In this document: positions 1 to 11,148 of the stretch, piece after piece
How positions within the stretch are numbered: the first letter of the stretch is position 1
How the letters are laid out: the number at the start of each line of letters is the position of its first letter
Source: Apiospora phragmitis
Taxonomy: Eukaryota; Ascomycota; Sordariomycetes; Amphisphaeriales; Apiosporaceae
Assembly (NCBI GenBank): GCA_038363925.1
Contig: JAQQWL010000011.1
Span: 1 to 64,000 of the forward strand
DNA length: 64,000 nucleotides
Direction of reading: 5' to 3'
Position numbers and translations under genes: made by a program
The notes under the pieces: model-generated
Told to the model about the DNA's origin: nothing
What the model saw: only the letters and a program-made list of their open reading frames with translations
Databases searched by the model: none

Positions 1-26
1 CCTAACCCTAACCTTAACCCTAACCT
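1..26. repeat. Telomere repeat tract (CCCTAA)n
   Basis: The window begins with about four CCCTAA units, one of them a variant (CCTTAA). The C-rich strand reads 5' to 3' into the chromosome, the orientation expected at a left telomere with the TTAGGG repeat of filamentous fungi. The tract is short, so the assembly probably ends inside the telomere. Confidence 0.93.
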
Positions 27-1440
27 ATAAAAAGCCGGTCTCGTCGAAGTTATAGATATCCTCCTTTTAAATCTCCTATTTATAAATTATATTCCGTACG
101 AAAATAAACCACGCGCGATACGCGTCGGGATCTTTATAAAAGACTCTTTAATAATCGATTTTTCGGTTAAAACGCGTCCGGAGGTCTGGTTATTATCGTA
201 CGAAATTAAAGGCCTAATTAATGTCGACGCGTTCCGCGTCGCGTAAATTAAATAATCGATTCGCTATATCTTTTATATTACTTAGCTAGGGAAGAAACGA
301 TCGCGTATTTAAATTAATAATATATCGAATAATCGTATTTTTTTCGGAGTTTAAAAGCTTTCGAGAATTCGTAAATATTTCGCGTTATATAGGTTAGTTA
401 TTTCGTTTACGCTATAAGGTTTTCGATAGGACGTAATAAATTAATACAGCCTTTCGTACATTTAAAGTTAAGTCTTTTTAAAACGCTTAAAGCGCTAAAA
501 TTATATTACTCTCTTTTTAAAGTTATAATATTTTCGGACGTAAAAAAATATAAAAAAAGGTTAAGGCTATGAGGAAATTTATAAAAGTGGGATATTTGCT
601 TGTGTAGGATATTCGCTTGTAGGATACGTTATATAATAAAATTATTACGATAATATTAATAATAACTAATAAATTTTATATAAATTAATAATATTTATTT
701 TTATTATTATTATTTATTTTTTTATAATAATATCGTCGTATAATAAATAATATAAAATTAATTTATAATATATAATTAATTTAAAAAAATATTATAATAT
801 TTTTATATTAAAACTTTATTTTTATTATAATTAAGATCCCTTTTTTATAAATTTTCATTTATAATATTATATAAGAGGTATTAATTTTATAAAACTTAAT
901 AACTATTTCTATATAAAATCCTACTCCGATTCCTATATAAAATCCTACCCTTGAAATTCCGGCTACCTTACGCCGCACAGGTATATTTCATAGAATCGCT
1001 ATACGATTCCATATATAATATATATTAAGTTATTTTATAATAAAATAATCTTATAAATAAATTTAAAAAGATTATTAATATATTATTAAAATAAATAATT
1101 TATTATAATTAGTTTATATATATTTTATTTAAGCGAAAGAGCTTATATCGTAGCTTAATAAAAAAGTTAAATGCTATTTATTAAGAGTAATAAAAAAAGA
1201 GATTTAAAACTCTTAAATAACCTTAAGGCTAAGTAGTTATAATATATAATTAATGAATTAAATGCTAAGAGGTGAAAAGAGACTTAAGAAGTACTAGCGT
1301 ATTAGTAAATATTTCATAGAGATTAGTGATAGTTCTATTAAAGCCTAGAGGCTTGCCTCGCGCATAATTAAGTAGGTGAGTAAAAAACTAGCAGTAGGAT
1401 TATGAAGTAAATATATTTATATACATCTTCTGACAGTGCG
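27..1440. repeat. Subtelomeric RIP-degraded AT-rich DNA
   Basis: There is no usable open reading frame. The first 500 bases are rich in TA and CG but nearly lack CA and TG, the pattern left when RIP converts CpA to TpA. From about 600 to 1400 the sequence is almost pure A+T with runs of TTTAT and ATAAT. The ancestor was probably a repeated subtelomeric element such as a telomere-linked helicase or transposon, but too little remains to name it. Confidence 0.8.
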
Positions 1441-2241
1441 CAGCGGCAGCAGCGGGCTTAGTGGGCTGGCTATAAGTTTGCCAGGTCTGAACTTAAACGA
1501 CGACACTATTCACATGAATCCAATCTTTAGATGACCATATTTATTCTGTAACCATCTTTTCAATTCACTCGGCAAGTTTCACATCCTGCCTCTAGAATCA
1601 TCCCGATATCAACCGAAAGCGTAACATCACTGGCCACTAATATTTTAATGGCTCCTTCTCAGATGGCCCTTCGATTGTCGATCAAAACGCCCTTCATGTT
1701 CTACAAGGCATAGACCTGCACCTTCTCTAATTACGTGCTCGTCTTCGGTAACAAGAAGCTGGTCGTGGCCGGCAGGAAGAGGAATCACAAGGAGGTCAGT
1801 GATGGAAGCACGCTCAGGGGAAATATCATCTAAGTGACATCTTCGGTTCTGACACCTTGTAAGTCTGTGCATGTCAGCTTTGGACCTCGTGATCTGGTTC
1901 TGCTGCTGGGTGGACTTACTCTGCAGTAAGCATGATGGATCTTCGTCAGCGCGTAATGCTTCTGCTGGATAGATGACACCCGCAAGGCTATGGCTCGTCT
2001 AGAAGCTGGCTCATCTACCTCAAATCCATCCGGCTCGAGTGCTGGCGTTGGCAACAAGGGCCACACGAGAAAAACCAGTCCTGGCCGAGCAGACTGCAGA
2101 GGGGGCTTGCCTTGAAAATGACCTCGGGCATTATAATGATTTGTTGATCCGAATGTCTCCGTCGCTTGCACTTGAGATCTCATAACCTTCTTCAACGTTG
2201 CCATGCTTTCAGGCATAAAAGAAAGCACCTTTTCCTCTTTG
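1441..2241. other. Intergenic, no supported gene
   Basis: Base composition returns to normal at about 1440. Short open frames on both strands (for example 1645-1872 minus) resemble no family I know and have no good splice context. The right part is the 3' flank of the carboxypeptidase gene. Confidence 0.5.
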
Positions 2242-4071
2242 TTATCTCGGAGATTGTACGACATCATCCCAAAACGCACCAGGTCCGTTGGTCCGGACGT
2301 CGTAAGTCCGGTTCGCCGCCACGACCTCCCACTGCATCGTCGCCTCCCCATTCCAGAAGGTGCTCCGGGCGGTGCCTTTGGTCCGGTACCCGGGGTTGCC
2401 CGCCACCCGCTCCGTCCCCGTGGCTACGTCCAGCCCACCGATCGCGCGTCCGAAAAGCGCCAGGGCCGCCACGGGCTGGTAGAACGGCACCATGTGCCCG
2501 CTCTCGTAGACGCGCGTGAAGCTGAACCGGCCCGCCTGCTTGACCTGGCCGTGCGTGACGCCGTCGCCGGTGATGAGGTCGGTATATCCGGCCTCGGTGG
2601 CGTACGCGTGCGGGGCCGGGAGGAGCTGCTCCGCAAAGGCCTCGACGCCGAGCCAGCTGCACTCGAAGTCGGCGTCGCCCGCGTAGAGGGCGACGGTGAC
2701 GTTGCGATCATCCAACAAAAACTGCAGGTCTTCGGCGACGTTCAGGTCCCGGGCGTCGTCCCCGGTGCCGTGGAAGGCGCGCGCCACGAGCCCGTTGCTC
2801 TTGGTGAAGTTGGTGTAGGCGCCGAGCGCCTGCTGCACGCGGGGCGTGTTGAGATAGTCCTCGAAGAAGGTGTACGGAAACGGGTCCGGCGCCAGCTGGC
2901 GGATGTCGTACTCGTCGCGGCCCAGGAGGTCGGCGTAGGGGTACTCGACGTGGTTGGCGCAGAAGTCGTCGGCGCGGGCGCAGATGCTGTCGAGTCCGGA
3001 GCGCTGGCACTCGCGCAGCTGGTCCAGGCAATTGCCGGCGCCGTAGAGGCTGTCGTGCAGGGCGGCGGCGGCGTCGTCGGTGAAGGGGGCGTAGCCGTAG
3101 GTGTTGCCGGGGCTCACGGTGAAGTTGTAGAATGCCTGGAAGCCGATGATGGGGTCGAACCTGGAGGAGTTCAAGTCAGTACCCAGTTAAGATGTCCTGC
3201 TGCTCATCGAATGAGAACTCACCATCCATTGCCGACCAACAACGTCTTAAGCGGAATCCTCACAGTGCTAGGTGTTAAGTGATCGTTCCTGCGCTCGATG
3301 TATGCACCGAAGACTGGCCCGTAGTGTCCCCCGTAGCTCTCGGTCGCTAGATTGAACCCATTCTTCGTGTACTGCGGAAAGGCGCCCATGAACCCCTGGA
3401 GCGTGAGCCAGAAGTTCTTCGCCGCGGCTTCGGTCGAGTTCGCCGTCAGGGTCAAGTTGGGGTAGGTGTAGGTGCCACACGACGCTGGGTCGGCCACGTA
3501 GTCCGGGCAGGTGTTGTCGGGGAGCTCGACCACTTCTCCTCCTTGCTTGTAGGCCGGCACGGGTTTGGTGTACGAGAATCCGGTCTGGGTGGGCTGGTCG
3601 ATGAAGAGCATGTTACTGACGTTGGACCACGAATGGGGGTTGCTGTACGCCTGGCCGTAGGGGTCGACGCCGCAGGGCCCCACCTCCTGAAAGAGGCCCA
3701 TCATCGAGCTCGAGCCTGTTGCATACGAGGATCAGGGACTGGACAGTGAGTAGGGTCAACAGAACAAGAAAGAGTAACGCACCTGGGCCACCGTTGATCC
3801 ACACCGTCAGGGGCGCCTCTTCGGGGCTATCGCGCCGCGCCTCGAAGAACCACCAGAAGATGTGTTGGTCCTCCGCCACATCGGCGTAGCCCAAGAAGCT
3901 CTTGACGTCGGGGTCAAGTTCGCAGATGCCAGCCTCCACCTCCTTGTATCGCACCGGCACGCCGGCGTGGCCCATGACCATCCTCAGATGCTCCGGTGGA
4001 CTGACGAACTGCGCCTGGGTCCCCAGCCCGAGGGCGCTCACGAGGAGCGAAAGGGGGTGTATTCGGACCAT
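2242..4071 (-). CDS. Secreted serine carboxypeptidase (peptidase S10)
   Basis: This enzyme removes C-terminal residues from peptides, usually at acid pH, and is secreted or vacuolar. I read three exons: 4071-3783, 3715-3223 and 3160-2242, with introns of 67 and 62 nt. They give 566 residues in frame with no shift. A signal peptide (about residues 1-20) is followed by the family oxyanion motif GGPGSSSM (94-101, split by intron 1), the catalytic serine in ESYGGHYGP (Ser223), the acidic GDADFECSW motif (Asp423/Asp425) and the catalytic histidine in SGHMVPFYQP (His483). Several N-glycosylation sequons are present. Length fits the family. It lies next to the telomere and in the same region as an OPT peptide transporter, which suggests use of external peptides (inference). 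The family call is firm; substrate preference is unknown. Confidence 0.95.
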
Positions 4072-4847
4072 GGTCGTCGTGATGATTAGAAAGAAAAGAC
4101 TGTCGAATTATATAGTAGAATTATGCATATTATTAAAGAATAACAGGAGAAAAGAATGTCCTTATCTAAGGGAGATTAGCACCAGAACATCTTTAAGCTC
4201 ATGGTGTTTCTGAAGATGATGTAGGATACGATTAAGTTAGAGATCGACACAGAGGTTCGTCCCAAATTGCTGAGTATGTAGACAAGAAATAAAGCATGCT
4301 GCGCTGAAAAAGCCATTGCGTTGACGTTCCGATAGCAATCCCATATTTGCAATCTCATGTTTTCTTCTGGGCAGGGGTTGAGATGGACAGCTGGATGGGG
4401 AACGAAGACCAGATCGTCCAATGGCAGAAAAGTTGGTGATGGGCGCCAGGGGTTAGGGCGATCAGGCACATGGTGAAACCAGGAAGGCCGGCTGGAGGCC
4501 CCTCAATTTCTGGCTTAATAAAGTGGAAGCCAGAGGTAAACCAGGTCTAGAACGGATAGGACCATGTGGCGGCCCAATTGTTTAGCATATTTCACGTCGC
4601 ATTGAATCACGAATTAGCTGGGGTTGATCGACGAGCCCATTAATGGTTTGATCTGTGTTTTGCTTGCAGAGCCCCTGCCGGAAGCTCCCCTGATAGGCTC
4701 CCAAGCGCCCCAGACACACCCCAGGCCCTCGGTCCATGTTTTGAACAGTGTTGGTTTCTTGGAATTGAGTGCCTACAGCCTACGTAAAGCTTACGACTAC
4801 ATAACGCAGGCTACCCCTCGCATCGCCGCGGATGAAATCGATTCCGG
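4072..4847. other. Intergenic between two minus-strand genes
   Basis: This 0.8 kb holds the promoter of the carboxypeptidase and the 3' flank of the FAD oxidoreductase. I see no supported gene; short open frames here match no family. Confidence 0.5.
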
Positions 4848-6254
4848 TCATGTAAACCGCGACGCATCGCAGCCACCGAGTTTCGCACTCTTGGCCATGC
4901 CCTCGAGCACAATCTCGCTGATCAGCTTTCCCGTCCCGGGCGCGTTTTGGATGCCCCAGCACGTGTGGCCGGCCGCCACCGTCAGACCCTTGGTGCCGCC
5001 CACCTCCCCGACGAAGGGCCCGCCCTGGGGCAAGTAGCATGCCTGCCGCGCCAGCACCTGACCGTCCTTACCCAGGTCGTCGCTGATGCTGCCGACCTGG
5101 TCGACGATGTCGCGGCAGCGCGCCTCGTCCACCTCGACCTCGGCGTTGGTCGCGGGTAGAGGCACCGTCTGGTCGGTCGGGCCGCAGGCGTAGGCGGTGC
5201 CGTCGGGGCGCGCATAGATCTCGGGCTCCACGATCTGCATGCGCTTCAAGGCCTGCCGCGGGGCGGACGTGGACGCCGATCCCACACTATCCTGCGGCGT
5301 CGGCGAGGGGAATCCCGAGGGTAGGTTGATGGCGGTGAACAGGGCGTAGGGTGAAACGGTGGCGGGCGTCTTGATGACGACGCTGTGCGCCCGCGACGCC
5401 GTGACGGGGATCCGGGGCAGCAGCTTGGACGTCCACGGCCCCGCGGCCACGATGCAGTCGGTCGTGGCCAGCGTCTCTTGCTTGCCGTCCTTCTCGTAGG
5501 TGACGCTGACGACGCTCTTTCCGTCGCTGCTCTTGTTGATGGCCGTGGCCTTGGCGCCCGTCACGATCTTAACGCCTCTGTCCTCGGCCAGCTGGGCCAT
5601 TGTGCGCGTAAACAGTTCGGGGTGCACCTGCGCCGTATTCTCTGGTGTTCCCATGTTGTCGTACCCACCCAAGGCATCCGTGTCGAGCCAGTCAAGGTCC
5701 TCGGGGGCGCCCAGCCTCTTCAGCGCCTTGGCCGATTTCTTGTGATCTTTGTGCAGCCCCTTAGAGGCCCCTTGCTCGTTATTACCGTGCTTCTGTGCAT
5801 TGTCGGCCGCCGTCATGTTCTCATCTTTGCCACCAGCGAAGCCCAGGGGCACTCGGGCGCTGCAGTCGACCTGGCTGGCGTAGCACCGTCGGTAGCCCCA
5901 TTTGATGTTGCCCCCATGCTCCTTGGCCAGCTCATCATGCAGCTTGAAGCTCAGCGGCACAATGTTCTGGGGGAAAGCCCAGAGCGCCAGTAGTCCGCCG
6001 GCCTTCCCGCTCGCGCCGCCGGCAATGCCCCCGTGGGCGGGGTTGCGCTTCGACGCAGACTCGGGCGGGAGGAGCGTGGCCGGGTCTTGGATGCTGTCGG
6101 GCGTGCGACCGCCCGTGGACGTCGAGGAGGCTTCGAGCAGCGTGATGCGGTGCGTGTCGGCCGAGTACGCGGGGTGGCGGGTGAGGAAGTAGGCGGCGCA
6201 ACAGCCAATGATGCCGCCGCCGACAATGGTGATGTCTTTTTGCTGTGCCGCCAT
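4848..6254 (-). CDS. FAD-dependent oxidoreductase, DAO superfamily (TDA3-like)
   Basis: A single intact exon encodes 468 residues from the ATG at 6254. The chosen start places the Rossmann motif GGGIIGCCAAYFL right after a short leader; an in-frame ATG at 6320 would add 22 residues and cannot be excluded. An AGGASGKAGGLLALWAFPQN segment and the C-terminal GLTVAAGHTCWGIQNAPGTGK flavin-binding motif are typical of the DAO fold and especially of the yeast Tda3 group. Members oxidise amines or amino acids or act in endosomal trafficking (family knowledge). The substrate cannot be read from sequence. There are no introns and no frameshift. Confidence 0.88.
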   Translation of the reverse strand: MAAQQKDITIVGGGIIGCCAAYFLTRHPAYSADTHRITLLEASSTSTGGRTPDSIQDPATLLPPESASKRNPAHGGIAGGASGKAGGLLALWAFPQNIVPLSFKLHDELAKEHGGNIKWGYRRCYASQVDCSARVPLGFAGGKDENMTAADNAQKHGNNEQGASKGLHKDHKKSAKALKRLGAPEDLDWLDTDALGGYDNMGTPENTAQVHPELFTRTMAQLAEDRGVKIVTGAKATAINKSSDGKSVVSVTYEKDGKQETLATTDCIVAAGPWTSKLLPRIPVTASRAHSVVIKTPATVSPYALFTAINLPSGFPSPTPQDSVGSASTSAPRQALKRMQIVEPEIYARPDGTAYACGPTDQTVPLPATNAEVEVDEARCRDIVDQVGSISDDLGKDGQVLARQACYLPQGGPFVGEVGGTKGLTVAAGHTCWGIQNAPGTGKLISEIVLEGMAKSAKLGGCDASRFT

Positions 6255-7125
6255 GGTGTGCGCCTGGCTCGGAAAGTGGCAAGTCGAATGCAGGCGAGAG
6301 AAGGATCTCAGCATGAACAAATAGAATGTAAAAACTCACAAAAGGACGACAGTCACTGGAATTGAAGGTTGAGTTGTTGCAAGATGCGTTGGAGGGGCAG
6401 TTCAGCTGTATTTCTTCAGTGTCTTTCGAGTTGCCATTGGCGGGGCACTTCTCCAATTTACTACGTCACTGAATGATGCAACTGACTTGAAGCACTGCCG
6501 CGATGAGGCCGTCGATGTACAAGTCATTGCGACAACCGAGTAAGTGCTGTCAATTACTTGGTGGATGTATTGAAACAGGAAGCAGTTCTTTCGAGGTTTG
6601 AATTCGTCCTGACTTTCAGTTGAACTGCAGAGATGGTATAATGCTGGGATTAGACGGCCAAGCATGTGCTGATCGGGCGGCGACAATTGAACAGCCCAGC
6701 CGCTAGTTAGCGAAGATGGTACCTGGAACTTTACTGAGGACGAAGGTCACGTACCATTTTCCGTGCTGCTTTACTCCAGTATATAACTCACATATCTCTG
6801 AGTTTCTCCTTGGCCGATTATTATCATGACTACGTGCATTCAATGAAAGGGACTTGAGTTACCCATCGGCAACTGTCTCATCTGCCAATCTGAACTCATG
6901 TTGGGGTCCGCGGGGAATTGCAATGCGTCCCTCGTCATTCGGGGGAGAATCTCCAATGGATGTTGCATTCGCCAGCATAATTACACGGAAATGCCTGGCG
7001 ATCTAGTGTTAGTATATCAAGAGTCTCTAGAATAGACTATTGCAACCATGCTCGCGGTTCTAGTGACAGACACTGCAAGGCATTCGGAATAGTCACGCCT
7101 GTCCATCCATCTCCGTGAACACAGC
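6255..7125. other. Intergenic divergent promoter region
   Basis: About 0.9 kb lies between the minus-strand oxidoreductase and the plus-strand EGF/propeller gene. Open frames such as 6402-6686 minus have no recognisable homology. It presumably contains both promoters; no specific motif is evident to me. Confidence 0.5.
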
Positions 7126-8258
7126 ATGATTCAACTCTCGAGATTCGTAGCGATCATATCCCCGACTCTAGCTTCAGCTACATACCGATGCACAAGCGAC
7201 GACGACTGCAGCCTCAACGGAATATGCACACCATGTAGCATCTGCAAATGCGATCCCGGCTGGACGTCCAACGACTGCAACAAACTAAATCTCCAACCCG
7301 CCACGAGAGGGACGGGCTACAACCACACCAACGTCACGCTCCCGGACTACTACAGCACAAAGGGCGGCAACCCCTCCTGGGGCGGCCAGATCGTGCAAGA
7401 CCGACGAAAAAAATCCCTCTTCTACCTCATCACCTCCCAGTTCGCCCGTGGCTGCAGCCTTGCGGGCTGGCGGCCGTTCAGCACCGTCATCCGCGCCGAG
7501 TCCCGCACGGGGCCGGCGGGCGGCGGGGCCACCACTACGCCCAGGAGCTCTTCGGGACCTTCCACCACAACCCCGCCGTCGTCTGGAGCCCCGGGGACCA
7601 GAGGTACTTATTATACAGCATCGGCATCGACGCCGCCGAGACCCTGCCGGACCATTGTGCGTCGTGCAAGTGGCGCAACAACATCTCCGTCTCCAGCGCG
7701 GCCGACGTGCGAGGACCCTGGACGCCGCCGCAGCTCGTCGTCAGCAACAGCAACAACCCAGCCCCCTGGCCGGCGTGGAGCGAGGGGTCGCCCACTTCTC
7801 AGATCATGCTGGCGGTGGAAGACAACTATATATTCACCGCCGCTCGCTGGAACGACAGCATGTACGGCCTGGTCAAGACCATGGCCTGGAACACGTCCGA
7901 CTACAGCGATCACTGGACCGAGGACCCGTTCCTGTGGCGCGACAGGCGCGGCAACTGGCATATTCTGTGTCATTGGATGATCGACATCGCGGTGCACGGC
8001 GTCAAGTATCCACGCGTCGGCGGGCATCTGTTCTCACGGAATTTGACGGGAGAGTGGGCATTTAAGCTGCAGGAGGTCTACAATACGACCGTCCACTTCA
8101 CCGACGGCGGCCACACCGACTACTACCGGCGCGAAAGGCCCAAGCTGTTTTTCAGTGACGATGGGCTCTTGAGGCCTTTGTATTTAATCAATGGGGTGCA
8201 AGAGTTCAACTCTTCAGCAAGCTATACCCTAGTACAGCCGATTGGCAGTGGCGCGTAA
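7126..8258 (+). CDS. Secreted EGF-like / beta-propeller (GH43-like) protein, one frameshift
   Basis: A signal peptide (about 1-19) precedes an EGF-like cysteine module with pattern C..DDC..NGIC..C..CKCDPGW..DC (about residues 22-50). A region typical of five-bladed propeller proteins of the GH43/GH32 superfamily follows, with WGGQIVQD, FHHNPAVVWSP and DHWTEDPFLWRD. The acidic residues there could be catalytic, but activity is not demonstrated for this subgroup. The frame changes at about 7524-7530 in a G-rich run; adding one base gives exactly 377 residues with continuous homology-like sequence. I see no intron that would fix it. It could be a decayed subtelomeric gene, but the rest is intact and the same error type occurs in housekeeping genes of this window. 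Confidence 0.72.
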
Positions 8259-8459
8259 TTGGTAATCTGTCAGTGGAAAGAGAGGCAGCCAGGGACGGCT
8301 TGCAACCTAATGCATTACTGAAATCACATCTCACAATTTTCTACCAGAGCAAACAAGCAACCGTTGATTCATCAATCATCTACCTCATCTGAGTAAAAGA
8401 CCACAACTAGATGCCATCTCAAGCGTCGCCCTACCAATCCAAAGGATACTCCTCCGAAC

Positions 8460-11148
8460 TCAGCCAAAGTACCCCGCCGCAGGCACGGGGTACATCGACG
8501 CATTGTTGTTGTAGAGCTGGTAGTCCACGCCCGCCTGCGCCACCGTGTTGCCCCACCACGCGAACGAGGCGTCCTTGCCGGCGCCAAAGGAAAACGCGAG
8601 CGTCATGATCAGGCCCGAAATGGCCACCCCAACATTTAAACCGGCAAACACCAGGTAGGAGTACTTGCCCCACCATGCGGTGTACCGGCGCTTGAGGTAG
8701 TACTGGAAGAACCAGGCCACGTAGATGCCCAGCGTCGCGTAGCTCAGGTTGTTGTTACCAGCCCACGTCAGCGCGCCCGACAGCGCGATGGCCGGGTTGA
8801 GGCACGCCATGGTCACCGCGGCGGGCGTCCAGAAGTACCGGTCGAACGATGCGAACCGCTCGGCCTCCATGCGCGACTCGAGCACAAGTCGGAAGCGCGG
8901 CAGCAGCTTCTCGCTCACCATCCAGAGTACACCTAACAGACCGCCGAGCAGAAAACACCACGGCAGCACCGGGTACAGCTTGAACATGTTGTTGGTGCCG
9001 AAGGCGCCGTAGAAGATGACGGACGACCAGACCGAGTGCGCGTACTGGCACACCATGTACTGCTTGTTGTTCCCACTGGCACAGCGTGCTGTCCTGGTTG
9101 GCGTAGACCATCATAACCTCGAGGATGGCGCAATAAATAAAACAGTTGACGACGCACGCCGACACGTGGCCGCGGAAGACGGCGCGCGGTGGGATCTTGG
9201 CGTAGTGGGCGTACTTGAGATCCGCACTAAAACCGCCGGCCATCTGCTCAAAGGCGGCGCCGAGCATGAGGATGACGAGCTGCGGCAGCGGCCGGCCCGG
9301 GAACCAGACGCCCGGCAGTACCTGCCAGATAGTGTTGAGCTGGATGCCCGTGTTGGCGATGGACTCGATGACGACCCAGGGGATCGTGAGCAGCGCACCG
9401 ACGCCCGTGACGCCGAGGATGGACCACCAGGGCGTCTGGGTCGGCCAGGCCGTGACGCTGACGATGGACACAACGAAGCCAAACGCGAAGACGAGGCCGT
9501 ACCACCACTCGGGGACCTCCTTGTAGATGCGCATCATGCGCGTATGACCGTCGGCGAAGCCCGTGTAGACGCTGCGGCGCTTGATCGTGTTGACGACGAT
9601 GCCGACGAACGCCTTCTTGCAGGGCTTCCAGAACTTGGTAAAAACATAAACAATGGAGAAGGTGTAGTAGACAAAGTTGGCCCCCGTCACAAACAGGTTG
9701 GCGATTGCGTAGTACGGCGGCCCGTACTCCTGGTACTTGGCGACGTCGACGCCGTTGGTGGCGTCGAGCACCTTGGAGACGTTGTACTGGCCCATCTGGT
9801 TGTCGAAGGCGCCGTTGGAGTTGATGGGCATGTAGGCGGCCCAGAAGGCGTTCTTGTAGTACATGATGAGGATGATGAGGCCGGAGAGGGCGCGCATGAC
9901 GTACTGCTGCAGCTGGGCGAAGAAGGGCGAGTTCATGGCGTCTTTTCCGGAGACGTTGGGGTCCCAGCTCGAGAAGGGGTTGAAGCCCATGCCGCCGTAG
10001 GCGCCCGTGACGGTGGCGAGACTAAAGTTGTTGGGAGAGATCCACGTCATCCAGTTGAAGAGGCGGAGCGAGATGAAGAACTGGTTGGGGATCCAGTAGT
10101 AGACGAGGAAGACGACGCTCGCCCAGCCGAACATGGTGTATCGCGTCATGTGCCAGCCGTTGATCTTCTCGCGCTTGCTGTCGCTGTTGATCAGGGTGCG
10201 GTTCAAGGCCAAGGTCGGTAGCACGTTGGGCCAGACAGCCTCGATGGGATAGACGGTCAGACGACGCAGGATCCCCGCCATGCCGAGGCCATAGACCTGG
10301 TTGGCCAGGGCCAGCATGATGTTGAAGCCGAAGGAGGCCCAGCGCTGGTTGAAGAAGACGGGCAGGCGCATGACGAGCAGGCCGGTGAAGTTCCCGATGG
10401 TCGAGGCGCCCGAGAAGATGATGGTGGCGAACAGCTGCTCCTTGCTGGTCCAGGGCCCGGGGTTGAGGGTGTAGCGGGTGCCGCGGATGGTCATGCCCCA
10501 GTCGGGCAAAACGTAAGCCAGGCCGCGGCCCATGGGCACCAGCAGCAGCTGGACGACCGAGTTCGGGATGGTGATGCCGGGCTGGCGGGGCGCGAAGAAG
10601 GTGTTGATGGCGGTGCAGACGCAGACCCAGAAGAAGCCGAGGAAGTAGGCACGCAGGCTCTCGCAGGCCTCGTCCGGGTCGTCGTAGGGCAGCGTCACGG
10701 CCCGGACCTCGGTGTAGGGCGACCAGTTGTGGTACAGGCCGGCGCGCTTGCACACCTCGTAGGCCCACTCGCCCCGCTCCATGCCGCAGGCCTCGCCGCC
10801 CTCGACGAGCTCCGCGAGGCGGGCCATCATCTGGCGGTCGATGCTGTAGTCCTCCTTCTGGCTCTCCAGCAATTCCTTGAGCACCTGGACGGACTCGCCC
10901 TCGTTGAGCGTCAGGACGCACTCGACCATGCGGTCAGGGTCTGCGCCGGCGGGGAGGGCTTCGCCGCCATGCTCCCCGGTGTACTCGGCCTTGAGGCGAT
11001 CGAGCCACTCGGCGGGAGGGAAGAGGGCGGGTGATTCAGTGCCGCCTTTCTTCTCAGGGTTTAGGTGAGCTTTCTTCTCGTCTTGCTCTGCGACACCCTC
11101 GAGCTTGTCATCTGGCTTTTCGCCAACATAATCCACGTTGGTGGCCAT
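8460..11148 (-). CDS. OPT-family oligopeptide transporter, one frameshift
   Basis: This is a proton-coupled small-peptide importer of the plasma membrane (OPT superfamily). The ATG at 11148 gives 895 residues after correction; an upstream in-frame codon at 11253 lacks support. A charged cytoplasmic N-terminus is followed by many hydrophobic segments. Family features include DDPDEACESLRAYFLG, a SKREKINGWHMTRYTMF-like segment and NKQYMVCQYAHSVWSSVIFYGAFG near the C-terminus. The frame breaks at about 9068-9072, where one extra base lies between LCQW and NKQYMV; removing it restores the family sequence and a length that is a multiple of three. There are no introns. Proximity to a secreted carboxypeptidase suggests joint use of external peptides (inference). 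Confidence 0.93.

Noticed and set aside
1645..1872. Small minus-strand open frame near the telomere
   Set aside because: No similarity, signal peptide or supporting splice context.
9016..10221. 401-residue open frame antisense to the OPT gene
   Set aside because: It lies fully within the transporter coding sequence and lacks family features.
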